64,000 nt of DNA from Coprinellus micaceus (lineage: Eukaryota > Basidiomycota > Agaricomycetes > Agaricales > Psathyrellaceae), in NCBI GenBank assembly GCA_951394405.1, contig OX596338.1:4340001-4404000 (forward strand), written 5' to 3'. The notes beneath the pieces were generated by a model. That model saw only the letters and a program-made list of their open reading frames with translations, did no database searches and was not told the DNA's origin. A program made the translations under genes and the position numbers. How positions within the stretch are numbered: the first letter of the stretch is position 1; each line of letters opens with the position of its first letter. Of the stretch, positions 1 through 10,187 are shown one piece after another.

Positions 1-1462
1 GGATCCTGCCAAAATAGCTTCTGAGATATCGCGAAGATCATCCTTGCGTTCAAAGCGATGGTAGAGGAGGATCGAAAGGATGTTTAGTGTGCCAGAGAGG
101 CGGATATGCCCCTCTGGCATCAGCTGCACAGCTTGGGAACTTAGGGAGATGGCCATATCAACGTCTTGGAGGTCCCGTGTGCATTCGAATCGACCCGCAT
201 ATGAAGCACTAAGGGTGTCGAGCAGTATTGGTAGCTCGGCGTCACCCTCAGGCATCAGCCGAACTGCCTTGGACTGCAGTGAGATAGCCTCCGCCAAGTC
301 TTCCAGAGCCCCCGTGTGTTTAAAGCGATATCGAAGTGATTTTCCAAGGTTTGCGAGGACGAAAGGTTGACGTGGATCCACCTCTGGAGTGAGGCCAACC
401 GCTTTAGACTGCAGTGAGATTACTTCTGCTATGTCTTGGAGAGCATTTGTGCATAGATAGCGATGCAGACAGAAGCCCCCAAGGAGGCTAAGCGTGGAGG
501 GTAAGTTCGCATCGCCCTCGGGGATAAGTTTCACAGCTTGTGACAGGATTGATATCGCTTCGGCCAGGTTTTTGGGCTCGTCTCCGTGCTTGAGGAGATC
601 CAGAAGGGAGCTCCCAAGGTTATGGAGAGTGCCGGGTAGTCGGGCACCTCCCACGGGTGTGAGGCGTAGAGCCATCCTTTGCGCCGAGATGGCCTGAGCC
701 AGATCTTGGGTGTCACCGAAAGTATTAAACCTTTCACGCAAGAGTTGTCCAAGGTCGTCGTTCAGCTTTGCACACAGGCTCCCACTGCTCTCCGGAGCTA
801 AGTCAAGAGCTGTCTGGAGTGTTGCAATCGCATCGGAGATGTCCATGAATTCATGGGAATTCTGAAACCTGTCGTGTGAGCTGCTTGAGCGTTCTACCAG
901 CGCCTTAATAGCTTCATGGCGCATAAGAAGGTAGTCCTTGAATACACTGTCTTGTTGCATGAGAATCACAGTTGGACACACCTTGCACATCCGCCTGCAT
1001 CGCCGTTGGGACTCTCCTCCACGAAATGAGATATTGGAGTGAAGCCTTCTGGGGGTGAAGGATTTCAAATGATCTACTGAAATCTGCCAACTCCCTTTAG
1101 CGTCACTCTGGCTTATGAGGTGAGATCCTTACCCTGGTCTACTGACATACCCTCGGCGTGTTCCAGATCATCGAGGAGGACAAAACCAATCGTCTCATCT
1201 CCCTCTAACAGGAAGCAGTCCAGTTCGCCTACTCCTAGGGGTCTTTGTCCCAGTGAGACACGATTTGAGAATTGCAGGAACGAACTCACAGCTGAGCAGC
1301 ACCCCAGACCTTCCATTCGTGCACCGATACTTGAGACAGATCCAGCAATTGCCCGCTCTCCGTGGATCCCCTTCGAAAGATTCCTAGTGCCGTCGGCTTT
1401 ATGCACCCTTCAACATTGTCACCGCCCTCGAGGAGTTCGATCGTGATATCTAACGGGGATAT
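1..1462 (-). CDS. CHAT-0: 5' part of a TPR-CHAT gene, cut by the window start
   Basis: This is the 5' portion of a TPR-CHAT gene running off the left edge. The main exon (about 946 down to 1) encodes the first six TPR-like repeats in a frame with no stop that I could find, and short upstream exons follow the same plan as CHAT-1 (offset exactly 16897 bases). The sequence matches 16898-18359 with only scattered substitutions, for example one changing a repeat glycine to valine near 369. The repeats carry the family core (roughly AISLQSKAVHLTPEGD) spaced about 45 residues apart. The CHAT domain would lie outside the window, so catalytic integrity cannot be judged. The upstream exon that reads DITIELLEGGD in CHAT-1 is also present here. 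Confidence 0.8.
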
Positions 1463-4110
1463 AAGTCAAGTCCGGACCCATAAAAACCGTGCATACCAGT
1501 CAGATAGCTACGAACGACGTCAACATGAGCCCTCAGTTTCACATTAGCTACAACTGAATTTCGTACCTTCCCACTCCTTCGCCAAAAGCAGGCCCGGAGG
1601 CACTCCCAACTACAACAACGTACTGTCGAACGTACTGTTGTACGTCCATGTTTGATATTTCGAATGAGGTGGCCTCAAGATAGGCCGTTGAAAGGCAGAG
1701 GAAAGATCGATGCTGTGGAGAGAGGGTCGCGCGAATATATAGATGGAGGAGCCTCTGCTGCGGTAGCCGGCGCTTGTTGGGGAGTGAGCGCACTCCAAGC
1801 CATAGCCCCAGCAGAAATGGTCACCGCACAGCACTGGTGTGCGGCCTGTGTGGAAAGAAGCTGATAAGCGCCCATTTCGCTCTTGTGCAGTTAGCCACGT
1901 CTGCATTCCGTCGTCACATAGCCTGGTGCAGTGGGTCGAGGTGTTGTCCTCGGGAAATTTATCTTCAACGTTCTCCTGGTTCGTTACTCAATACGCCCTA
2001 GAAGACTGCGGAAAGCAAGGAGTCTGGCACGACGCCGGAGGAGGCTGTAGTGGCAAACTCGCGTTCGACGAGCCGAGCGATACCGAGCTACATTTCGGAG
2101 AGGTGCGATCACCGAGGATGTATGCTCTTCCAGAACAGCGCCGGCTCGCAGTGCAGTACACACCACTCTTGGTGTACTCGCGCGCTCATTATAATTCACT
2201 CGCTAGCCGAGACGGCGAAGGTGAGATACCTAACCCCAGTGGAGTTAACAGTCTACAGTTCACGTTCCCGATTTCATAGTTTACACCTTATAAGCTGTAG
2301 ACGCTGTACATCTCGCAGAGCTATGTATTCGCCCTCCGTTCGTTGCGATCATTTGACATGTAATGGAGGAGTGCAAATTCGAGTTGATACTACCTCCCAA
2401 TGGTAGCTTGGCTGTCAATGTTGTGCAGGGAGTTAGTTCCCTCGTTCCTTATTCAGAGATGCTCGGAATGTCGCTGTTCGCCCTCGTGTTTCAGCGCCTA
2501 ATTTGTATTCAACTCCCCAAAAAGAACGGGACCAGCAAACAAACGAGTAAAGTAGGAGGAGCCGAGCCGAGCCGAGCCGAACCGAGGACCCGAGGACAAA
2601 CCGAGTGAAGGCGAACGTGCCTCCCGATGCACTGCGTAGAGGCAAGTATTTGAGGTGGAAGGCAGAAAGTGGGTGGGGACAACCTCACTGAGAGTTCAGC
2701 GAAGTGCCGGCCAGTCAGAGTGGTTCCGGATTTGTTGCAGTCGAGTGGCGGTGGGTACGGTACGAAGGATCTACCTCGAAGTAATCTCTCGAGATCGTCG
2801 TTCGGATTCGAGTTTCGGTGGTAATGGAAACTTAGTTCGCAGACCGAGATTAGATCTCTCATAACCATACTCCACGGAATAGCGGCGGTGGGGACGTGAT
2901 ACTGACTGGCCTCGTCGCCCTGAGCTTCGGACGGTTAGGCACATCGGACATTCCTATTCGTCTCTAGGGCCTCTGCACTTCGGACCTTGAGGAGGTCTTA
3001 TCGATACGATCGAGTCGGAACTCGAAACTCGGAATTGGGAATTAGGGATCCCCCGATCATAGCAGAAGCTTCTAGCAGAGCGAAGAGACCGCCAGGTATG
3101 CATGCAGGCACGGTCTGTACCTCCAGTGGAGTGAGAACACAGCCCCTTCCAAGTCTGGAGTCGAAATGAAGTCTCGAGAATAGGTTCCCGGGGCGTCAAT
3201 TCAAACGATGAGTGAATTTATCGACGTTGAAGTCGTCGAGGGTACCATCCATAGGTCAGGTCAAACGAGGTCTGAGTGGTGTGGAGATTATTGTGACCGG
3301 GATATGACAGGAGTAGAACCTAGAGCACGGAATCTACCGCGAGTGCAGGTGAAATTTTCTGAGAGGATGCAGTACGGGGCTGGTGGGTCTCTCGAAGGGG
3401 TATCGACGAACGTTTACGAGACTTGGAAGTGAGGACTAGTAGCGAGGCGGCGAGTTGAGAAGTCGAAAGTCAGTGCGAGACATCGGGAAAGGGGTGTATG
3501 AAGTCTAAGGATGGGACAAAGAGCGGCTGTAAAAGCCTCTAAGGGGGACGGGGCTATTCTTGTTGAGGGCGCGAATGAAAGAAGGGCGAGGGGAAGGCGG
3601 ACGTTGGGTAGTCACTGACAAGGGCAAGCAGAACTAAAGTAGGGTGATCTGAGGTAGGTCGAGAGGAACAACAGTACTCACAAGAAACCGACCCCCTCAG
3701 AAACTCCAGAGCGTTCGAGGATTGAACAACATCGCAATCATCGCGGTTGGAAGCAAGCTGAGGCCGCGCTTCTTTCCAGTTCGAACGCCGACTCGGGAGG
3801 GAGCGCTTCCCCACGGGCCGATGTCAGGGGCGTCCGACCGAGATCTTGTCCCCTCAAGGCTCAAATCATCCTCCCTTGTCAATGACATCGCCATTGCCTT
3901 TCGTTCCGACGCTGTGCCACTGTCAGGGCGTTTAGGCGCCCAGGTCACCCAATATCAGTATAGATTAGATTAGATTATCGTGGGTACCTGATGTAGACGC
4001 CAGCGCTATCGGAGTCAATAACGATCCTTGCCCTCAACGCTATACCGAGGCGCTCAATGACTAGTTCACCAGCCTCACCGGCGAGCCCGCCCGAGTAGGT
4101 CCACACTGGG
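1463..4110. repeat. Divergent intergenic segment between CHAT-0 and QTRT2-Z (copy 1 of a repeated unit)
   Basis: No gene supported. The segment is homologous to 18360-20960, 30205-33000 and, inverted, to roughly 38200-39500, 47760-50640 and 60700-61900. Similarity to 18360-20960 is very high near the CHAT side and falls, with small indels, toward the QTRT2 side. It contains an imperfect version of a conserved palindrome (1826-1842), a TATA-like stretch around 1735-1745 for the leftward CHAT gene, and a short GAGCC pentamer run at about 2563-2585. Small open frames here are not conserved between copies and are treated as chance. Confidence 0.75.
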
Positions 4111-5480
4111 CTACTCCAACACAATCCAAATTGTCCTTGACACGAGTTGCCTTTCGTTCACTCCCTCGTCTTCTTGTTCTGCCCAAACGTAGAAGACGTC
4201 TGGCTCTCGGCTTGGAAGACTCATCCTCGAGCGCTCAGTACATATCTCGGATGGAGAGGGAGGAAAAGATGCGACGATATCGAAGAGAGTTGAATTCGTC
4301 GCACCCGCACTATCCACCTCGGCCTCGTGCATATTAGCAGAGACCGCTACGAGAGGCTTGGGGAAGGGTTGAGGCAGATGAAGTTTGTGAGTCGTCTCCC
4401 TTCCTTATCACCCTCTCCCTCTCCCTTTCCGCCTCCCGCGTCTCGCGTTCTGTCTTGCGAGCCCGGTCGACCCGTTGACGCCCAGCCCCTTGGCATCTCC
4501 GTCGTTTGAGCACGTAGCTAACCTTCTCCCCCTCCATTCACAGCCTCGGACACAACCCCGCAGCTCCTTTCCGCGACGCGTCATCCTCTGGGACGTGCTC
4601 CTCCGCTTCTCCTTCCTCCTTTCTCCCTTCACCCCCACTCCAAACATTCCTCGGCTTCAAACTCCAAGGCACCATCCCCACAGTCGCCTCACGCAAACCT
4701 GGCGATACGCGGAAGATGCCCACGAGGGGGAACGATGCGCTCTACGTGAGGTCGTTGAGAGGTGTGCTGAGCGTAAGTATTCCACTCCTTCACTTCACTT
4801 TACCCGCCACCCTTTGTCCATTCTTACCTTCGTTTCCTTCGGATATCCCTTCACCTCGCTCTTTTGAACCGATGATTTCCAGTCATTTCCTGTAGTCGGC
4901 CCATGCTTTCCTTTCGTTCTATTGGACCGCTTTCGCAGCGCTGTTCTCAAACTTCCTGCCCCAATCTCTCCTTCTCATCCCACTGCTTCCCGAGTCGCTT
5001 TCACCGTTCCTTCCTGCGCCATATTCCTTCGTAGAACTAGCACCCTCCTCATTTCGTCTCATTCTTCTGTGCATTCCCTTGTTTATCTTCTTTTCTTTTC
5101 TTTCCGTTCATTTACTCCATAGCGTCCCTTCTCCCAACGAAACAGAAATGCTTACTCTACTCCCCTCCAGATCTCCCCAAAGGACTACTCCTCGTATACC
5201 CAATCAATTCGACCAGACGTCGTCACGGCCCCGTCCGACATGCCATCCGCCAACCCCCCGTACTCCCAATACGTCTCACGAAGAGTATCGAGAGATCCTC
5301 CCTCTGGCTCGCCTCCCTCCTGGCTGGAAGTTCCGATCAATGTCTTTTGCTTCCAACCTCGTCTTCATCGCCTCCCTGCTTCCTGCTCAACTGCTCTTGC
5401 CCTCTTTGCGCTCGGCCTCTACATCCTAAAGCTCACCGAGCCGCCCGCTCGGGGGCCCAGAGAACCGAAATCGAGCTGAC
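4111..5480 (+). pseudogene. QTRT2: QTRT2-Z: truncated QTRT2-like pseudogene (exons 1-3 only)
   Basis: Remnant of the queuine tRNA-ribosyltransferase accessory-subunit-like gene. Exon 1 (about 4130-4386) has the ISRDRYERLGE motif but is frameshifted against the RLGRL-type N-terminus; a GTGAGT donor follows at 4387. Exon 2 (about 4544-4772) keeps FLGFKLQGTI and GNDALYV and ends at GTAAGT. Exon 3 (about 5171-5478) begins ISPKDYSSYTQSIRPDVV, then loses frame after NPPYSQ. Exon 4 with the zinc site is absent. Intron 2 is swollen to about 400 nt of pyrimidine-rich sequence, compared with about 65 nt in QTRT2-A. Clearly non-functional. Confidence 0.8.
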
Positions 5481-5779
5481 GCTCCTACTCAAAATAACTC
5501 TACCACCCAGTGTCACCTGTAGTTCGGTACCATAATCCCGAGCGATCATAATGTCGACGAATTCTCTCCGTTCACCCTTTCCCCATCCCCCACACAAAAC
5601 ATAACCCAGCAGAACACATTCCGTCCAAGCCTTCCTCGTAAATATTCCTTTCAGCTAAGGTAGCTCGTATTCAAATTTCTACGCTATATTGCTATACATA
5701 CTCAATCTTCACTATACGCCTTCGTCCCCCATGGACCCGTTCGCTCCCGTAGTGGATCCCCGTAACCATGACGTTTAAA
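5481..5779. other. Unassigned spacer
   Basis: I see no gene here. The QTRT2-Z homology ends near 5480 and the single-copy island begins. It contains AT-richer stretches around 5660-5720. Confidence 0.4.
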
Positions 5780-6754
5780 GGCTATCGTTCGGGAATAAGA
5801 TATCCCAAACGTCCTCGACGTCTCTCTCCTGGTTGGATCCATCCGCAAATTCTTTCAAAACAGCCTGTCCCACTCGAGGTCAGCTCATGGCATCAAGCGT
5901 TTATGCAGAAAACTCACGTTCAGCAACGCAGCACACCCTTCGTGCTCTACCTCGCCTTTCAAGGATCGCACACCCTTCACCACATCCTGGTACTCCTCGC
6001 CCTCGTCAACTAGAATCCGAGCATATGTCTCCGCTCCAAGCATCGCGAACATGATCAACGGGGACACTGCGAAGATCTCCCTCGGAATACTGTGATGAAT
6101 TGGGAGCATTGCGGTGGCTGGCGGCGTGACACCACTGAGCTGAAGCCCCAACCGCGCGAGTGAGACGTGGGGATGCTGGAACCCTTTGGGGAGAGTGGGG
6201 AAACCGAGTTTGATAGAGATGGCGGCGAAGAATGCGGGGGGTACGTTGCATTTCGTCGGACTGGGGCCTATGTCCGGAGAAGTGTAAGTGTGCAGGTCTT
6301 CAAGTTTCTTGTAGAACGCCCGAGTGAACGCCTCAGGGAACGTTGCGGTGGGAGTGCGTTCCCCTAAGTCCCATCTCGGGTCCACTGGGAGAGAAAGGGT
6401 TTTGAGTTCATCCATTTCGCATGCGCCCTTGATCCGAACAAGAACCTCTTCAATCTGGTCTGGCGCCAGTGTCCCAAACGCAATCGTGGATCCTGCCAAC
6501 GAATTCGCTATGTCGCTGGTGGGTGACTCCTTGAGGAGCAGTGCTGCGAGGTCCTCAGGGGTAAAGTGTGGGTCGCTTGAAGGTTTGGTGGGGTTCTCGA
6601 AGAGAGTGAAGAAGGTGCGGCTCCAGAGGAGGCCGAGCCTCTCAAGACTGTTTTCACCAGGAGCAGGTGGGGTAACTTGCTCGGGCATGCCGTATTTCCG
6701 GGTTCGGTATGTTTGGGACTCAAAGTCGACCTGGGTAGCCACCGTTATATTCAT
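5780..6754 (-). CDS. Unknown fungal protein, about 290 residues or more, spliced 3' end
   Basis: I do not recognise the family. The open frame runs from 6979 down to 5885; the likelier start is the ATG at 6754 because the upstream 75 residues are low in conservation-like features. The protein is soluble in appearance, with no signal peptide or clear membrane segment, and rich in Pro, Thr and Leu. A GTGAGT donor lies in frame after the residues CAALLN (about 5908), so the stop at 5885 is probably intronic. A candidate last exon near 5835-5782 could end with DVWDILFPNDSL, but its phase does not fit cleanly. Unlike its surroundings it is single copy in the window, sitting in the island between QTRT2-Z and QTRT2-A. 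Confidence 0.5.
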
Positions 6755-7080
6755 AAATCGGAGGATGAGATCCCTCGTATTTGTCAGAAGGACATGTGGA
6801 GACGGTGCGGGTGTGTACACACGTATACGGCAATAGAAGGTCAGGGACCTTCGAAAGGCGGTGGTGGAGGGTGAATTCGTACACTCGGTGTTCACCGGCG
6901 CCCACAGAGCACTGCCTGATGGACAAACAGTGTTCAAAGGAAACTGCCTCAGGACCCGCCATGCCGTATCTACCCCCATCGGGAATAATGTATTCTTGTT
7001 GTGGCAGGGAGAGCCATCGCAAACATAGATAAAGCATAGAGACTGAACGCTAGATGTGGTTCTCTACCTCCCGGTGGTGC

Positions 7081-7467
7081 TTACTTTGTCGACCACCGTA
7101 TAGTATTAGGCGGTGTTGCCACAGATCGTTCGTAGGAGCTCGGCACAACATCAACGTCAAACGAACTCCGACAAACTGAACGGCCTTCCGTGTGTATTCC
7201 ACTGGGGAAGGGAAGCCTCCGATAGAACCTCATAGCTGGTATTGTGGGCGAATTCTGCACACTAAAGACAGTGGATTGGATCAGGCTCTGACCTTTGGGC
7301 GCTGATCTCACCGCTCTATGAATGAAGATTGTCTGACGATCGGGAAAACTTAGGTGGGTCCCAGCATTGAGTAACTGGGGCACACTAACATAACCCTTGG
7401 GTATATAAGTGGGAGTACTCCCTTTCCATATCACCCACGCCCAACCCGTAGACTGCAACGCTCGGTC
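7081..7467. promoter_or_regulatory. Promoter region of the small secreted-protein gene
   Basis: A TATA-like element, GGTATATAAG, lies at about 7399-7408, some 60 bases before the ATG at 7468. This spacing fits a compact fungal core promoter with a short 5' leader. An antisense open frame across this stretch (7081-7458) has no support. Confidence 0.5.
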
Positions 7468-7876
7468 ATGCCGTTTAAAGTGCTTCCTCTCTTGTCTTTG
7501 TTCTTTGCGATCACAGCTGCGTACGCGGTAAGTAAGGCCTTGAAATCGTGTGGAGTCGCACTAACTCGTTGTGCTTGAAACCCAGGCCCATGAGCCCTAC
7601 TACAAACGGGATATTAATCCCTTCCCCTTCGCGGCTAGTAGGAGCATCGAGACTCTAGGCGCGGAGTCCCTTACCACGCGCGAGCTCATAGACGAACTTT
7701 CGAGCAGACTCAAGGCGCGCGGCGCGGATATTGACTTTGACGAGCTGGAAGCACGCGCTGACGTGAAAGGGGGAAGCAACAAAAAGCCCAAGAAGCGCAA
7801 GACTGCGCTTATGCGTTGCTGTGACTGGTGGCCCCAACACAGAAACTCGGCTGTGTCCCCGGACATGGTGCGTTAA
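7468..7876 (+). CDS. Small secreted protein, two exons, 116 residues
   Basis: Exon 1 (7468-7527) encodes exactly a signal peptide, MPFKVLPLLSLFFAITAAYA, with a hydrophobic core and an AYA-type cleavage end. A 58-nt intron (7528-7585, GTAAGT..CCCAG) joins it in phase 0 to exon 2 (7586-7876). The mature part starts AHEPYYKRD, offering a Lys-Arg site of the kind cut by Kex2-like proteases. A charged helix-like middle (ELIDELSSRLKARGADIDFDELEARAD) follows, then a very basic patch (KKPKKRK) and a CC pair. It is probably exported or a processed propeptide; family and target are unknown. Exon 1 exists only through splicing, so a single-frame reading misses the signal peptide. Confidence 0.7.
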
Positions 7877-10187
7877 CTCATGCCTGTAATCGGTATGGTG
7901 GGACTGATGCGATTATACCATTGTAGAAGTATAAACTTGATACCTGCGTTCAAGTTGGGCAGAAAGAGCTCGGAGTCACGGTGCCCACGACGTGGACACT
8001 TGCGGCCTCGGGGTCATCTTCTCAGGGATAATGTTGGCGTACCTTCTTCTGTGGGGGCTATCGGCCCTCCTTGGATTCCATCATTCGTCCATCGGTAGTG
8101 CCACCATCTCCCCTCCTGTACAGGATCTTGTACTTCACTCTGTTTATCCTTCCTTCACATCTGGGTACCATGTACATTGATATTCAGTTCCATCCCTTCT
8201 GTGTCCCGTGCGTTTCGCTGGATGACAGAAATGACCCTATCGCCCTCGCTCAACAGTCTACCCCACCGCTGGAATAGTACCAATCTATCTGCATCATGAC
8301 AGGTAGGTGTCGTGACTCAACCCTCCGCCATGTCAATGTTGCGCATGTTTCATCACCCTATCACTGAATCCCCATTCTCGTCGGTCAAAGACAAATGCTA
8401 GAACGCATTCGCATCCTCACTTGCTGGGGCGTTCAGGAGAGTCGATTAGACGGACCAATATCAACAAATGGAGAATACTTGAACGAAACTGACGCACGAA
8501 AACGCTTACTTACACCTAACCTGTGCGTCGTTGACGAATCGAGGTCGTATAGTCTCAATCACGATCCAGCGGGGACAGCCGCTCACGCGGTATTTTCAGC
8601 TACGACTCAGGCAGGTCGTTCAAGCGGTGGCTATAACCACAATCTAGAACGGTCGTCGAAGCGGTTCCCAGTCTAAGGAACGAAGGAGCAAGCGAGTCGT
8701 TGTAGGAAGGCCTAAGTAAGCAGCTCAGAGTAACATTCCCCATGCCTGGTCGCAACGACACCGTCATCTTCTCCTACGTAGAATCCAGGTCTCACACCGC
8801 CTCATAGGCTTGTAGGATTCAGCGGCTCGGTTCCAGAGATTTGCGAGGCCAAGAGTGATTTATGGGGTAACTTTGTCAACCAGAGTGAATTTGGGCGTGA
8901 ATTTGTGCGCATACGGAATTCTCCCTCCTTGGCTTTGTGCGCATATACAGCTTAGAATGCTCATGTTTGGCCCTTGGGCCTCAATATAGCGAACGACGGG
9001 CGTCACGGTTTCGTAGCTGAAGCAGCCAGAGACTAGAGTATTATGACTAGAGAGCGCCTACAAAAGCAAGCGGAGTACGATCGGAGACCACGGAACAAGG
9101 CTGCCAGGGTTTTATGTCGAGAGGTGAAGGAGGGCTGGGCCTGATATTAGGTACCGCATGCCTGTATTCGCCCACTGACCAGGACTTCCCATCAGTGGTA
9201 GACGCCGCCCTTCGCCGTTCGTAGTGCGCTGAGTGACGGTCTGCTGTGGGAAGCAGGCAGGTTTCGAATAGGGTGAAGGGAGGTGGACATATCCTGGTAG
9301 AATCGACCGCGCCAACGAGCGTGAGCAGCTAACAGAATTTGGGGCGGAGGGAATCTTCCAGAGACCAGGGTCCACGCGAGCGGGCAGACTGAAGCAAGGG
9401 AACGTCGGTCGCCACAGCGAATTGGAGGTGATCTGGTCCTGGCAAACGAGTACGATTGGCGGTTTTCTGTGGGCTTCATCTGGCTCGGGCAGAAAAGAGC
9501 TCAGGGGAGTGGCACCCCCGGTGCACACAGCGGGGGGAGCGAGGAATGGTGAGAGAAACAGGCAGGGGAGAGGGGGGAGAGGCGAAAGTGTCGGGTAGGG
9601 TTGAGGTGGGGGTGGGGAAGGGGAAGGGGAAGGATCGAGGTATGTGGAACCAACGTGTGGTGAGGGGCGAGCAGGGAGGGGGACGAGAAGGATGTCGAGA
9701 TGGACGATTGGGCTAGTAGGATATGCTGCGGCTCTATCGGCCAAGGGGGGAAGTGAGTTACACGGAAGGGGGGACTGTACTCACGGCGAAAGTTGGTTCC
9801 ACCAACGCCAGCGTTTTGTCGAAGGGGCTCGAACTCGAGAGAGCGAAGCAGGAATTAAACTCCGCTGTCTTACTGCTGAGGCTCCCACGCTGGCGCCGCC
9901 GTTTCGGGTCACGCTGTCAAATGCGGCGTTTCCCCAAAGCGGATGTCCTGGCGCGCCAAGCATAGATCCCGATCCCGATCAGGGTCGATCAACATCTTTT
10001 GCCTTCTGACGCTCGTCATCGTCATCGTCCCTGCTCACACCAGTCGGCCTCTGCACTCGCGAGTCTCGTCTCCTAACCCGGCGAGGCCCTCGCTTGGGCG
10101 CGCAAGAAACAAAGAGTCAAACTGACCCCCGTCCTCAAAACACTCTTATCATCTGTATTTGTATCGAAACCCCTACGATTCGCCACG
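7877..10187. other. Long stretch without a supported gene
   Basis: Open frames here (for example 8395-8676 on + and 9112-9744 on -) lack splice context, conservation with other copies, or recognisable domains. From about 9950 the sequence matches the QTRT2 upstream segment of other copies: the block with GACGCTCGTCATCGTCATC near 10009 recurs at about 32950 and inverted near 38190-38205. The stretch before that appears single copy in this window. Confidence 0.5.

Noticed and set aside
9112..9744. 210-codon open frame on the minus strand
   Set aside because: Pro/Ser-rich low-complexity translation from a base-biased stretch, with no domain, no splice context and no conservation in other copies.
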